A stretch of DNA of 64,000 bases from Candidatus Equimonas faecalis. Lineage in GTDB: Bacteria; Bacteroidota; Bacteroidia; Bacteroidales; Bacteroidaceae. The stretch spans positions 1 to 64,000 of the forward strand of contig JAGHRT010000006.1 in the NCBI GenBank assembly GCA_018066245.1. Reading direction: 5' to 3'. Shown piece after piece: positions 45,530 through 55,504 of the stretch (position 1 is the first letter of the stretch; each line of letters opens with the position of its first letter). A model generated the notes under the pieces. It was not told the origin of the DNA. It saw only the letters and a list, made by a program, of their open reading frames with translations, and did no database searches. Both the position numbers and the translations under genes were made by a program.

Positions 45530-46150
45530 ATGAAACAACAGAATCCGCCCCATACTTCCACTTCCCCCGTAAAGGAGCCAACGGTAAGCCTCGTGCTCTG
45601 TAGCCAGTCGCCCCGCCGGCGCGAACTCTTGCAGGCCCTCGGTTTCCCCTTCACCGTGCGGACGCTCGCCGGCATCGACGAATCCTACACGCCCGGCCTC
45701 TCGCATCAGGCCACCGCCCTGATGATAGCCTCCAAGAAGGCCGCCGCCTATGCCGCCACGCGGCAGTCGGGCGAAATCCTCATCACAGCCGACACCATCG
45801 TGTGCATTGACGGAAAGGTGCTGGGCAAGCCCGCCGACGAGGCCGAAGCCTGCGCCATGCTGCACCTGCTCCAGGGGCGCGTCCATGAGGTCGTGACCGC
45901 CGTGTGCCTGATTGCCGACAGCGGCACGGAGCAGTTCGCCGTAACCACGGAGGTGGAGTTTGCCCCACTCTCCGACGGCATCATACGCCACTACGTCCGC
46001 ACCTTCCGCCCCCTCGACAAGGCCGGAGCCTACGGCATTCAGGAATGGATTGGCCATGTGGGAATCCGGCGTATCAATGGCAACTACGACAACGTGGTCG
46101 GCCTCCCCGTACAGGAATTAAGCGAAAGACTATGCAAATATATAAAATAA
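45530..46150 (+). CDS. maf: Maf family nucleotide pyrophosphatase (dTTP/UTP)
   Basis: A 206-residue cytosolic enzyme hydrolysing non-canonical or surplus nucleoside triphosphates to monophosphates. Motifs: [45 protein letters not shown] and GAYGIQEW. The first 18 residues are a non-conserved, Pro/Ser-rich extension. Its end overlaps the next gene by 19 bases. Confidence 0.93.
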   Translation: MKQQNPPHTSTSPVKEPTVSLVLCSQSPRRRELLQALGFPFTVRTLAGIDESYTPGLSHQATALMIASKKAAAYAATRQSGEILITADTIVCIDGKVLGKPADEAEACAMLHLLQGRVHEVVTAVCLIADSGTEQFAVTTEVEFAPLSDGIIRHYVRTFRPLDKAGAYGIQEWIGHVGIRRINGNYDNVVGLPVQELSERLCKYIK

Positions 46151-47442
46151 GAAGCCTTGCCTCATCAACGGAGGTCAATGCCTTTGTAGAAGCGGCGCAA
46201 GCTGGCGGCGATCCGTTTGTCCTGCTCCACCTCTGCGACAAGGAAGTGGTGGCTGGCTACCGCTGCCAGGAACGCATGGCCCAAGTGGCCGCAGAGAGCG
46301 GAGCCGTCATGGTGTATAGCGACCGCAGCGAAGCCGACGGTACGCCCCATCCCGTCATAGACTATCAGGAAGGGGCTCTGCGCGATGACTTCGACTTCGG
46401 AGCGCTGTGGCTCCTGCGCACCTCCGCCCTGCAACCCGTGGCCGAGGGCTACCGCTTTGCCGCACTCTATGCGCTCCGCCTCGCCCTCAGTCGCCAGGGA
46501 AATCTGCTGCACTTGCGCGAAAGGCTCTACACCGAAGCCGAAACCGACCTCCGCCGCTCAGGAGAGAGGCAGTTTGACTATGTGAATCCCCGAAACCGCG
46601 AAGTACAGCTGGAAATGGAACAGGCGTGTACGGCCCACTTGAGGCAACTCGGCGCACTCGTCTGCCCCAAGGCCGACGCAGGGTTGCCCGTGGCTGATGA
46701 GCCGCTCTCAGCCTCCGTCGTCATTCCCGTGTTCAACCGCGAGCGCACCGTCATGGAGGCCGTGGGGAGCGCCCTCAGCCAGGAATGTAGCTTCCCCTTC
46801 AACGTGATTGTCGTAGATAACCACTCCACGGATGCCACCACCTCGCTCCTCGCCGCCTGCGGCGACCCGCGCCTCATCCACCTCATTCCCGAAGAAACCG
46901 ACCTCGGCATTGGCGGTTGCTGGGATAAGGCCATACGCTCCGAACGCTGCGGGAAGTATGCCGTGCAGCTTGACTCCGACGACCTCTACTCCTCCCCGCA
47001 CACCTTGCAGCGCATCGTCGATGAGATGGAGCAGAAGGGCGCTGCCATGTGCATAGGAGCCTACCGCATGGTCAATTTCCAGTTGGAAACACTTCCCCCC
47101 GGCCTCATCGACCACCGCGAGTGGACCGATGAGAACGGCCCCAACAATGCCCTGCGCATCAACGGCCTCGGCGCCCCCCGCGCCTTCCGCACGGCTGTGC
47201 TCCGACAGATAGGCTTCCCCAACACCTCCTATGGCGAGGACTACGCCCTCGGCCTGCGATTGAGCCGATCCTATCCGCTGGCCCGCATCTACGACGAACT
47301 CTACCTCTGCCGGCGTTGGGAGGGCAACTCCGACGCTGCCCTCTCGTTGGAGAAGCAAAACGCCAACAACGCCTACAAGGACCAGCTCCGTACCATCGAA
47401 CTCCGCGCCCGTATACGCCTTAATACTGATTCGCCGTGCTGA
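46132..47442 (+). CDS. Family 2 (GT-A) glycosyltransferase with N-terminal extension
   Basis: A 436-residue protein. An N-terminal region of about 195 residues has [20 protein letters not shown] and [20 protein letters not shown], as in glycosyltransferases acting with surface glycans. The GT-A domain begins [20 protein letters not shown] with [10 protein letters not shown] and the nucleotide-sugar metal site [27 protein letters not shown] follows near the C-terminus. The substrate is unknown. The ATG at 46132 overlaps maf, and its stop overlaps the next GTG start. Confidence 0.85.
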   Translation: MQIYKIRSLASSTEVNAFVEAAQAGGDPFVLLHLCDKEVVAGYRCQERMAQVAAESGAVMVYSDRSEADGTPHPVIDYQEGALRDDFDFGALWLLRTSALQPVAEGYRFAALYALRLALSRQGNLLHLRERLYTEAETDLRRSGERQFDYVNPRNREVQLEMEQACTAHLRQLGALVCPKADAGLPVADEPLSASVVIPVFNRERTVMEAVGSALSQECSFPFNVIVVDNHSTDATTSLLAACGDPRLIHLIPEETDLGIGGCWDKAIRSERCGKYAVQLDSDDLYSSPHTLQRIVDEMEQKGAAMCIGAYRMVNFQLETLPPGLIDHREWTDENGPNNALRINGLGAPRAFRTAVLRQIGFPNTSYGEDYALGLRLSRSYPLARIYDELYLCRRWEGNSDAALSLEKQNANNAYKDQLRTIELRARIRLNTDSPC

Positions 47443-49358
47443 CACCGCTTGACATAGAGGCTCTTTTCGATCGGCAGATGAAGGTGTGGCCAGAGGCCGC
47501 AGAGCGCATCCGCGACCTCGACACGAAAGTGCAACGCCGCGAGGTGGGAGCCTACATCGTACAGTGGAACCCCGCCCGTGCCGTCAGCACGCTGGCCAAG
47601 GTCGATAAGGCCACGCTGGCCAAGCGTCCCTGTTTCCTCTGCCGCGAGAACCGTCCCGACGTGCAGGAGGCACTCGGCATACTCGGCGGACGCTGGGAAG
47701 TGCTCATCAATCCCTTCCCCATACTCCACCGCCACCTCACCATAGTCAGCGCCGAGCACACGCCCCAACGCCTCACGCGCCAAGACTTCGAGGATATGTT
47801 GGAAATAAGCCGCGCCTTGCCCGACTTCGTGGTGTTCTACAACGGCGCACGCTGCGGAGCCAGTGCCCCCGACCACAAGCACTTGCAAGCCGGCTTGGCC
47901 TCGGCCCTGCCGCCTTTCCCCACACAGACGGCCGATGCGCTTTGGCTCGACATCGAAGCCCTGCCCGTGCCCGCCGGACGCGATGAAGCCGACTTCAACC
48001 TCCTTGTGCTGAACGGCAGGGGAAGGCTCATACCGCGCAGCCGGCACCGCCCCGCGTGCTACCGCGAAGGCACTTGCCTTGTGTCGCCCGGCGCACTCGA
48101 TATGGCCGGCCTTGTCATCACGCCACGGGAGGAGGATTTCCGCAGCCTTACCGCCCCGCAAATCGCCGGCATTCTGGCTGAATGCGGCACGCCCGAAATA
48201 AGTGTCGGCATTATGGAGGCTCCCCGGATTGCCTACGACACCACGCCCGAGGGCTTCACCCTGCACGGCGTAACCATCGGTAAGCAGTTCCACTGGCAGC
48301 GCACTCAGGACCAGACCTTTACAGGCAGGCTCCGCATCGTGAGAAATCCTGAGAGCGGGCTTGATGTGGCCATCAATGACGTGGATGTGGAAAACTACCT
48401 CCTCTCCGTGATTTCCAGCGAGATGAGCGGCACGTCCAGCCTCGCCCTTCTGAAAGCCCATGCCGTAATCAGTCGCAGCTGGGCCATGCGGAGGATTGCG
48501 GAGGCCAGCCTCCCGTGCGTGCCGAAGGAGGAGAAAACGTGCGCCGGTCAGGGCTGCGCCCCGCTTGGTCAGGACAACACTTCGCTTGGTCAGGACAGCG
48601 CCCCGGCCTTCGGCGACGAATTAGGCCATGTCCGCATCTACGACACCGAGGCGCACCGCCTCTTCCACGTCTGCGCCGACGACCATTGCCAGCGGTACCA
48701 AGGCGTGGGCGGAGTGAACGCCGTGGTGGAACAGGCCGTGCGCGAGACACGCGGCGAGGTGCTCTGCGCCCAATCGGGAGAACTGTGCGACACCCGCTTC
48801 TCCAAGTGCTGCGGCGGACGCACCGAACTGTTCTCCACCTGTTGGCAAGACCGCGACTACGACTATCTGCAATCCGTCCGCTGCCCCTACTGCCAGACGC
48901 GCGATGCCCGCCTCCTGCGCCAAGTCCTCAACGGCTACGACCTTGAAACCGCCGACTTCCACACTTGGCAGGTGCGCTACACGCAACAGGAACTGAGCGA
49001 CCTCGTCGAGAGCCGCCTCCACCTCCACCTTGGCCTTATCACCGACCTTGTTCCCCTGCGGCTCGGCCCCAGCGGGCGTATAAGCCACCTGCGCGTGGTG
49101 GGCGAGGAGCGCAGCGCGGTGGTGGGCAAGGAATTGGAGATTCGCAGGATGCTCAGTCCCACCCACTTGCTGAGCAGCAATTTCCAAGTGCGGCGCGAAG
49201 GCAGCGGCTTCGTCCTCGACGGGCGCGGCTGGGGGCACGGCGTGGGCCTTTGCCAAATCGGAGCTGCCGTAATGGCTGCCGAGGGGTGCGACTACCGCGA
49301 CATACTCTCCCATTATTATCCCTCTTCACAAATAAAAGCCAACTATGGAAAATCATAA
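47436..49358 (+). CDS. DUF4922 (HIT-like) and SpoIID/LytB fusion protein
   Basis: A 640-residue protein with GTG start. Residues about 1-280 resemble DUF4922, a GALT/HIT-type nucleotidyl-transferase-like fold with [24 protein letters not shown] and the active-site-like [11 protein letters not shown]. Residues about 300-640 are a SpoIID/LytB domain: [26 protein letters not shown] with the likely catalytic Glu, Cys pairs ([25 protein letters not shown]) and [12 protein letters not shown]...YPSSQI. SpoIID domains cleave or activate cleavage of peptidoglycan glycan strands. Residues about 366-392 are encoded by a 21-base tandem repeat (48540-48605). No signal peptide is visible. Confidence 0.82.
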   Translation: MLTPLDIEALFDRQMKVWPEAAERIRDLDTKVQRREVGAYIVQWNPARAVSTLAKVDKATLAKRPCFLCRENRPDVQEALGILGGRWEVLINPFPILHRHLTIVSAEHTPQRLTRQDFEDMLEISRALPDFVVFYNGARCGASAPDHKHLQAGLASALPPFPTQTADALWLDIEALPVPAGRDEADFNLLVLNGRGRLIPRSRHRPACYREGTCLVSPGALDMAGLVITPREEDFRSLTAPQIAGILAECGTPEISVGIMEAPRIAYDTTPEGFTLHGVTIGKQFHWQRTQDQTFTGRLRIVRNPESGLDVAINDVDVENYLLSVISSEMSGTSSLALLKAHAVISRSWAMRRIAEASLPCVPKEEKTCAGQGCAPLGQDNTSLGQDSAPAFGDELGHVRIYDTEAHRLFHVCADDHCQRYQGVGGVNAVVEQAVRETRGEVLCAQSGELCDTRFSKCCGGRTELFSTCWQDRDYDYLQSVRCPYCQTRDARLLRQVLNGYDLETADFHTWQVRYTQQELSDLVESRLHLHLGLITDLVPLRLGPSGRISHLRVVGEERSAVVGKELEIRRMLSPTHLLSSNFQVRREGSGFVLDGRGWGHGVGLCQIGAAVMAAEGCDYRDILSHYYPSSQIKANYGKS

Positions 49359-50661
49359 GCCCTCCCGTTCCTGGAAGTGGGTGCCTACCCTCTACTTCAC
49401 CGAGGGACTGCCCTACGTCATAGTGATGACAGTCGCCGTGGTGATGTACAAGCGCCTCGGCCTCAGCAACACCGACATCGCCCTCTACACCTCGTGGCTC
49501 TATCTGCCGTGGGTCATCAAGCCCTTCTGGAGCCCCGTCGTCGATTTGCTGCGCACGAAGCGCTGGTGGATAGTGGCCATGCAGCTCCTCGTGGGAGCAT
49601 CCATGGCCGGCGTGGCCCTTTCGTTGCAAGTGCCCCAGTCCGTGCAATGGTCGCTCTGCTTCTTCTGGCTGATGGCCTTCAGCAGCGCCACACACGACAT
49701 AGCCGCCGACGGCTTCTATATGCTTGCCCTCGACCAGCACGACCAAGCTTTCAACGTGGGCATACGTTCCACGTTCTATCGCATTGCCACCATTATGGGG
49801 CAGGGGCTTCTGGTGATGGGGGCGGGACTTCTGGAAGTCTATACCCGCAGCCCGCGCACGGCATGGAGCCTCACCATGCTCACGGCCGCCGTGGCGCTCC
49901 TCCTCCTGTGTGCCTACCACCGCGCAGTCCTGCCGCGGCCCGAAACGTCCGACAGGGAAGTCCGCCTCGGCAGCGTGTGGAGCGATTTCGCCGATGTGTT
50001 CACCGATTTCTTCCAGAAGCCGCAGATAGGCGTTGCCCTCATATTCCTGCTCATCTATCGCCTTCCCGAAGCCCTCCTCGTGAAGGTAACGCCCCTCTTC
50101 CTGCTCGACGGCATGGCCCAGGGCGGCATGGGCCTCAGCACCAGTGAACTCGGATTCGTGCAGGGCACGATAGGCGTGATAGGCCTCATCCTGGGCGGCA
50201 TTCTGGGCGGCATGGCCGTGGCCCGCCACGGCTTCCAGCGCTGGCTTCTCCCCATGGTGCTGGCCATGAGCCTGCCCAATCTGCTCTACGTCGCCCTGGC
50301 CTATTTCCAGCCCACCGCCCTCAGCCTTCCCCTCGTGGGATGGAGCATGGGCAAGACAGGCATCGTGGCCGTATCCTATTTCATCGAACAGTTCGGCTAC
50401 GGCTTCGGCTTCACGGCCTACATGCTCTTCATGCTCTACTTCTCGCAAGGCCATTCCCAGACGGCACACTACGCCTTCTGCACCGGCTTCATGGCTCTCG
50501 GCATGATGCTGCCCGGCATGGCGGCCGGCTGGCTACAGGAAACGCTTGGCTACTATCAGTTCTTCGTGGCCGTGATGGCACTCGTACTGCTCACCTTCAT
50601 TGCCGCCTCAATTATTAACGTAGATCCACAATTCGGAAAAAAAGATGCCCCAGAAAACTAA
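49345..50661 (+). CDS. AmpG-like MFS permease
   Basis: A 438-residue inner-membrane carrier with about 12 spans. The start WVPTLYFTEGLPYVIVMTVA VVMYKRLGLSN and ATHDIAADGFYMLAL match AmpG-type permeases that import anhydro-muropeptides for peptidoglycan recycling. The overlap with the SpoIID fusion gene (14 bases) supports a joint cell-wall role, which is inference. The stop overlaps the dnaB start by 17 bases. Confidence 0.8.
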   Translation: MENHKPSRSWKWVPTLYFTEGLPYVIVMTVAVVMYKRLGLSNTDIALYTSWLYLPWVIKPFWSPVVDLLRTKRWWIVAMQLLVGASMAGVALSLQVPQSVQWSLCFFWLMAFSSATHDIAADGFYMLALDQHDQAFNVGIRSTFYRIATIMGQGLLVMGAGLLEVYTRSPRTAWSLTMLTAAVALLLLCAYHRAVLPRPETSDREVRLGSVWSDFADVFTDFFQKPQIGVALIFLLIYRLPEALLVKVTPLFLLDGMAQGGMGLSTSELGFVQGTIGVIGLILGGILGGMAVARHGFQRWLLPMVLAMSLPNLLYVALAYFQPTALSLPLVGWSMGKTGIVAVSYFIEQFGYGFGFTAYMLFMLYFSQGHSQTAHYAFCTGFMALGMMLPGMAAGWLQETLGYYQFFVAVMALVLLTFIAASIINVDPQFGKKDAPEN

Positions 50662-52195
50662 CCCGCGCAAACAAGCCCCCGCTGCCCCCCAGGCCGACAG
50701 CTTCGGACGCCTCCAGCCGCAGGACCGCGAACTGGAACGAGCCGTACTCGGAGCCCTGCTCATAGAGCAGGAAGCCTATACGCTGGTGTCCGAAATCCTC
50801 ACGCCCGGCTCATTCTACGAACACCGCCACCAGCTCATCTACGAAGCCATACAGCGCCTGAACTTCGAGCAGAAGCCCGTCGATATCCTCACCGTGGCCA
50901 ACCGCCTGGAGGAGACCGGCCGTCTGGAAGATGCCGGCGGCCCGTTCTACCTCACGGAGCTTTCGCAGATGATGTACAGCAGCGCACACATCGAGTACCA
51001 CGCCCGCATCATAGCCGACAAGGCCCTTGCCCGCCGCATCATCACCGTTACTTCCGAAGTGCAGCGCGATGCCTTCGACCCCACGCAGGATGCCGAGGAA
51101 CTCATGCAGACACTCTCCGCCAAAGTGTTTGAACTAACGCAGTTCAACCAGAAGCGCGACATCGTGCAGGTCAATTCCGTCCTCGACCGAGCCTACGACC
51201 TCCTGCAAAAAGCCGCACAGCGCACCGACGGCATGAGCGGCATAGCCTCCGGCTACCACGCCCTCGACAAAATGACCAACGGCTGGCAGGATTCCGACCT
51301 CATCATCGTGGGCGCACGACCCGCCATGGGCAAGACCGCCTTCGCACTGAGCATGGCCAAGAACATCGCCATCGACCAGCGCATCCCCACGGCCTTCTTC
51401 TCCCTCGAAATGTCAGACGTGCAGCTCATCAACCGCATCATGGTGAACGTGTGCGAAATCAAGGGCGAACTCATCCGCACCGGCAAGCTCAAACCCTACG
51501 AGTGGGAGCAGCTCGACGCCAATATCAGGCGCATCTACGATGCCCCCCTCTACATCGACGACACCGCCGGCCTCTCCGTCTATGAGCTCATCACCAAGGC
51601 CCGACGCATCAAGCGCGAATACGGCATACGCCTCATCATGATAGACTATCTCCAGCTCATGAACGCATCCGGCATGGACTTCCATTCGCGCCAGGAGGAG
51701 ATAAGCCTCATCAGCCGCTCCCTCAAAGGATTGGCCAAGGAGCTCAACATCCCCATCATCGCCCTCTCGCAGCTCAGCCGCGACGTCACCAAGCGCGAAA
51801 AAGACGAAGACAAGCGCCCCCAGCTCTCCGACCTCCGCGAATCCGGAGCCATAGAGCAGGACGCCGACATCGTTACGTTCATCCACCGCCCCGAGTATTA
51901 CCACATCTATCAGGACGCCAACGGACGCGACCTCCGAGGCAAGGCCGAAATCATAGTGGCCAAGCACCGCAACGGCGAGGTAGGCGACGTCCGCCTCACC
52001 TTCCGAGGCGAGTACGCCCGTTTCGAGAACATGGAAAGCGGCTACGTCCCCGTGCCCGGCGAAAAAACGGTGCCGCAGGGCGGCGAAATACCCGCCCCCA
52101 TGGACATACCCCTGCCCGAAGGAGGCCTGTCCCCCCTTGCCATGGACGACCCCCTCGCCCCCCTGCCTCCCGGCACCGACCTCGGCGCATTCTGA
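50645..52195 (+). CDS. dnaB: Replicative DNA helicase
   Basis: A 516-residue hexameric 5'-3' helicase. The N-terminal DnaB domain (LQPQDRELERAVLGALLIEQ) occupies residues about 20-125. The RecA-like domain carries Walker A GARPAMGKTAFALS at about 221-234, FFSLEMS, Walker B LIMIDYLQLM at about 331, and H4 LRESGAIEQDADIV. The last 45 residues are a Pro-rich, non-conserved tail. No intein. Confidence 0.97.
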   Translation: MPQKTNPRKQAPAAPQADSFGRLQPQDRELERAVLGALLIEQEAYTLVSEILTPGSFYEHRHQLIYEAIQRLNFEQKPVDILTVANRLEETGRLEDAGGPFYLTELSQMMYSSAHIEYHARIIADKALARRIITVTSEVQRDAFDPTQDAEELMQTLSAKVFELTQFNQKRDIVQVNSVLDRAYDLLQKAAQRTDGMSGIASGYHALDKMTNGWQDSDLIIVGARPAMGKTAFALSMAKNIAIDQRIPTAFFSLEMSDVQLINRIMVNVCEIKGELIRTGKLKPYEWEQLDANIRRIYDAPLYIDDTAGLSVYELITKARRIKREYGIRLIMIDYLQLMNASGMDFHSRQEEISLISRSLKGLAKELNIPIIALSQLSRDVTKREKDEDKRPQLSDLRESGAIEQDADIVTFIHRPEYYHIYQDANGRDLRGKAEIIVAKHRNGEVGDVRLTFRGEYARFENMESGYVPVPGEKTVPQGGEIPAPMDIPLPEGGLSPLAMDDPLAPLPPGTDLGAF

Positions 52196-52269
52196 TGCGA
52201 GAAGGCTATACGCCGAAACGACACCGAATCCCAAATACATATCCATAAACCCTAACACCCTATTCACAG

Positions 52270-52749
52270 ATGAGACCATTACTCATTCTTCCCGCCCTTT
52301 TCCTCACGCTTCTCGCGGCGTGCAACGACGACTACTCCAGCTATCCCCCCACCTTCTCCGACATGATGTTTCAGGACAGCACAGGCCGGGTCATCGACAC
52401 CGTAGCCATGGGGCAGCCCTTCACCGCCACCATGAGCATGGGCACTGCCCAGCAAAACGTCTATATCCAGATTGCCGAATGGAAAGCTCCCGAAGGCATC
52501 AAGTATGAAGCAGGCAGCCTTATCGACCGCAATCTCCCCACGGCCCGCTTCACCGTGGCCGACTCCATAGCCGAGGGGCCGCGCGACATAAAGCTGGAAC
52601 TCACCTACGGAGTCAGCGGCAACGAAACCCGCCAGATGGCCGACTACACCACCCCCACTGGCCTCGACGTCAAGTACACCCAGCCGTGGGCAGGCACGGT
52701 GGGACACTACATTCTCACCTGCACCAAGAAAATCCATGTCCGCCGATAG
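52270..52749 (+). CDS. Small lipoprotein of unknown function
   Basis: A 159-residue protein with lipobox signal MRPLLILPALFLTLLAACND, so anchored at the periplasmic face of a membrane. The mature part is beta-rich with PTFSDMMFQDSTGRVIDTVA and a C-terminal SGNETRQMADYTTPTGLDVK, plausibly one Ig-like domain. It is not assigned to a family. It follows dnaB by 74 bases, with a good terminator after it. Confidence 0.7.
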   Translation: MRPLLILPALFLTLLAACNDDYSSYPPTFSDMMFQDSTGRVIDTVAMGQPFTATMSMGTAQQNVYIQIAEWKAPEGIKYEAGSLIDRNLPTARFTVADSIAEGPRDIKLELTYGVSGNETRQMADYTTPTGLDVKYTQPWAGTVGHYILTCTKKIHVRR

Positions 52750-52775
52750 TCGGGAAAAAAGCTACGGACAGTTAT

Positions 52776-52817
52776 AAAAAGTCCGCCGGCAGGAAAAACT
52801 GTCGGCGGACTTTTTTT
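52776..52817 (+). terminator. Terminator after the small lipoprotein gene
   Basis: AAAAGTCCGCCGGCAG pairs with CTGTCGGCGGACTTTT around a GAAAAA loop, followed by a T-run. A second CTGTCGGCGGA copy follows, so the block may also act on the opposite strand for the receptor gene. Confidence 0.85.
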
Positions 52818-52882
52818 CCCTGTCGGCGGATTAGGGAGGATTATGTGGCGGTTTAGCCTGCGGCTTGCAGGGGGGGCGGGGG

Positions 52883-55504
52883 TTAGTCCTCCTCCTCGTC
52901 GAACGGCTGGGCGTTGTCGTCGGGGCGGCGCTCCTCGCGCTTCGTGTTGCCGAAGTTCCAGGTGAGCGTGAGGCTCAGCTTGCGGGCGTGGCGCCAGCGC
53001 TTGCTGTACTGGCGGAAGCTCTCGGATTGCGTGGTGGACTTGAACTGGCGGGAGTTGAGCAGGTCGCGGCAGTTGAGGGCTATGGACAGTTTCTTCTGGA
53101 AGAAGGTTTTGCGTATGCCGAGGTCGATGCCGTAGGAGGGGTCGCGCCAGCCTTGCGTGATGACTTGGCGTGAGCGGTAGTTGCCGGTGCATTGCACGGA
53201 AAAGTCGAGGGGCAGGCTGACTGCTGCCTTGATGCGGGCTGACCACACGAAGCGTCCCTGGCGCTTGCCGCTCACGCTCACGGTCTGGCCTGTAAGGGGG
53301 TCGGGCACGTCGTACTGGAAACCTGCCATGGAGGAGTAGCTGGCGCTGGCCGTGGTGGTGAGGTCGAGGCGCGACCAGAACTTGTTTTTCAGCGTCAGCT
53401 CCATACCTGCATTGTCGGAGCGGCTGAGGTTCATGAAGGTGGTGAAGAGGCGCTGGTCGGTGCCCACGTGGTAGCTCACGCGCTGGATGACGTCGGTGGT
53501 GGGGCGGTAATAGGCGGAAAGGAGGAAGGAGTGGACGTCAAACAGCTTGAGATAATTCAAGGCGAATGAATGGCTGTATTCGGGCGTGAGGTTGGGGTTG
53601 CCGAACTGCACGGAGGTGGCTTCGCTGGTGTTGAGGAAGGAGTGGAGCTCCCTGCCGCGCGGCCAGCGCAGGCGGCGCGTGTAGCTGAGTTGCAGCTGGT
53701 CGCCCGGCGTGAGCTGGTAGGTCAGGAAAAGGGTGGGGAAGAGGCGGAAGGCTTTTTGGGTGTGGGTATTGACGGGCTGTCCTTCAAATTCCTGCCGGAA
53801 GTCGAGGCTGCGCGTCTTGGTACGCCAGAGGGTGCCGCGCAGACCGGCCTGTATGCCCCATTTGCCCAGTTTGAGCGTGGCGGTGGCATAGAGGGAATGT
53901 TGGGCGGAGGTGTAGCGGAAACGGTTGTAGTAGGCGGTATCGGTCAGCATGGCCCGGCCGTCCCAGTTCTGGGTATCGGTGTAGGCTTCCTGCGGCGAGT
54001 TCTCCCTGCGGCCTTCAAAGTGATAGCCGGCCTGCAGGATGAACTGTTCGGAAATGCGGTTTTCGTAGTCCAGCTTGGCGGAGTACCATTTGCTGTTGTT
54101 GTGTTGGTTGCGCTGCTGGCAGCTCTGCTCGAAGGGGCTGGCGGCACCGGCTTGGGTGGAGCGGTCCTGATAGCGGTTGTCGGTGTCGTTCTTCCACTGG
54201 CCGAGGTTGAGGAAAAGGTTGAGAAAGTGGTTTTCGGCAAAGGTGTGGCGGTAGTTGGCTGAGGTGTTGAACATCCGTGTCTGCCCGCGCGTCTGGGTGG
54301 TGCGCTCCTTGGTGTAGGTGTCCACGGCCACGGGCTGGCCGCCCGTAAGGTTGTACTGGCCGTAGTGGTAGGGGGCCACGCTGCCCGTGTGGCGCACGCC
54401 GGGCATGTAGTTGCCTTTCAGTGAGATTTCGTCCTTGGAGGAGGCGTGAATGTCGATGCCGCCGCGCAGATTGACGTTGTTGCCGTGCATACGGCTTATG
54501 TTGTCGCCGTTTTGGAAGCTGGTGGGTTGCCCCGCCGTGAAGAAGTCCTGACGGGTGCGGGTGCCGCTCTCGTCCTTGCGGTGGCGGTAGCTCACGTCGG
54601 CGTTGAGGCTCACCCATCGCGTGTTGTAGGTGAGGAGGCCGGAGGCGTTGGCTCCGCCGTAGGTGTCGGCTCCTGCCGAGATGCTGCCGTAGTAGCCGGT
54701 GCGGCGGTCTTCTTTCAGCACGATGTTGATGACACCCGCGCTGCCCTCAGCCGAGAACTGTGAGCCGGGATTGTCGATGACTTCGATGCGTTCTATGCTT
54801 TCGGCGGGAATCTGCTCAAGGAGGAGGGATTGGTTCTCGGCGTCGAGGCCCGACGGCTGGCCGTTAATCCACACGGCCACGGAGGTGCTGCCGCGCAGGG
54901 AGATACTGCCGTCCTGATCCACCTCCACGGAGGGTATGTTTTCGAGGGCTTCGCTGGCGGTGGCTCCTGCGTTGCTCACGTCTTGGGCCACGTTGTAGCT
55001 CTTGCGGTCGATTTCCAGTTTGATGGTGGAGCGCTCACCCACGACGGTGGCTTCTCCCAGCGATGTGCTGGAAGGCGCGAGGGCGAGGGTGTCGAGGCGG
55101 AGTGTGTCCTGCCCGGCTTTGAGGGTGAGGTTGCGCTCTTCGGGGCGGTAGCCCACATAGCTGAGCGACAGTTTGTAGGTACCCGCCGCCACGGCGGGCA
55201 GGACGAAGTGGCCCTCTGTGTCGGTGGTGGTGGCCTGAATGAGTTTGGTGGATTGCGGACGCGTGAGGCGCACGTTCACGAAGGGGAGGCTCTCGCCCGT
55301 CTGTCGGTCGGTGGCGGTGCCCGTCAGCACGGTTTGCCCGAACAGGAGGGCAGGGGCGGACAGGAGAAGACAGAGAACAATGAAAAAGTGAACAGTGAAA
55401 AAGTGAACAATGTGTTGAACCCCATCTGCCTCCTCATAAAGGGGGAGGTGACGCAAAGCGCCGGAGGGGGTTCCTTGCGGGTGGGGATTAGTCCATTCTG
55501 TCAT
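52883..55504 (-). CDS. TonB-dependent receptor-type outer-membrane beta-barrel protein
   Basis: An 873-residue frame. An N-terminal carboxypeptidase-regulatory-like domain (TGTATDRQTGESLPFVNVRL...YKLSLSYVGYRPEERNLTLK) is followed by a plug (NIPSVEVDQDGSISLRGSTS VAVWINGQPSG, IERIEVIDNPGSQFSAEGSA) and a large barrel ending LSLTLTWNFGNTKREE, then an acidic tail FDEEED. Substrate unknown. The start is uncertain. The only in-frame ATG gives 27 repeat-derived residues (HPQGTPSGALRHLPLYEEAD) before the signal segment VHFFIVLCLLLSAPALLFG, so a non-ATG start may be used. It overlaps nspC by 17 bases. Confidence 0.85.
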   Translation of the reverse strand: MTEWTNPHPQGTPSGALRHLPLYEEADGVQHIVHFFTVHFFIVLCLLLSAPALLFGQTVLTGTATDRQTGESLPFVNVRLTRPQSTKLIQATTTDTEGHFVLPAVAAGTYKLSLSYVGYRPEERNLTLKAGQDTLRLDTLALAPSSTSLGEATVVGERSTIKLEIDRKSYNVAQDVSNAGATASEALENIPSVEVDQDGSISLRGSTSVAVWINGQPSGLDAENQSLLLEQIPAESIERIEVIDNPGSQFSAEGSAGVINIVLKEDRRTGYYGSISAGADTYGGANASGLLTYNTRWVSLNADVSYRHRKDESGTRTRQDFFTAGQPTSFQNGDNISRMHGNNVNLRGGIDIHASSKDEISLKGNYMPGVRHTGSVAPYHYGQYNLTGGQPVAVDTYTKERTTQTRGQTRMFNTSANYRHTFAENHFLNLFLNLGQWKNDTDNRYQDRSTQAGAASPFEQSCQQRNQHNNSKWYSAKLDYENRISEQFILQAGYHFEGRRENSPQEAYTDTQNWDGRAMLTDTAYYNRFRYTSAQHSLYATATLKLGKWGIQAGLRGTLWRTKTRSLDFRQEFEGQPVNTHTQKAFRLFPTLFLTYQLTPGDQLQLSYTRRLRWPRGRELHSFLNTSEATSVQFGNPNLTPEYSHSFALNYLKLFDVHSFLLSAYYRPTTDVIQRVSYHVGTDQRLFTTFMNLSRSDNAGMELTLKNKFWSRLDLTTTASASYSSMAGFQYDVPDPLTGQTVSVSGKRQGRFVWSARIKAAVSLPLDFSVQCTGNYRSRQVITQGWRDPSYGIDLGIRKTFFQKKLSIALNCRDLLNSRQFKSTTQSESFRQYSKRWRHARKLSLTLTWNFGNTKREERRPDDNAQPFDEEED
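55373..55490. repeat. Dispersed repeats covering the 5' end of the receptor gene
   Basis: 55376-55412 is an array of GTGAACAATGAAAAA-like words, also seen in intergenic form at 37885, 41870-41935 and 62155-62180. 55420-55490 is a copy of the CTCCCCCTTTATGAGGAGG / GCCGGAGGGGGTTCC element. Both are read as codons of the receptor N-terminus and signal peptide. Confidence 0.55.

Noticed and set aside
43814-46057. A 747-residue minus-strand open frame
   Set aside because: It lies opposite the antiporter and maf genes. Its composition (very rich in Gly, His, Glu) is that of an antisense shadow of GC-rich codons, with no signal or domain.
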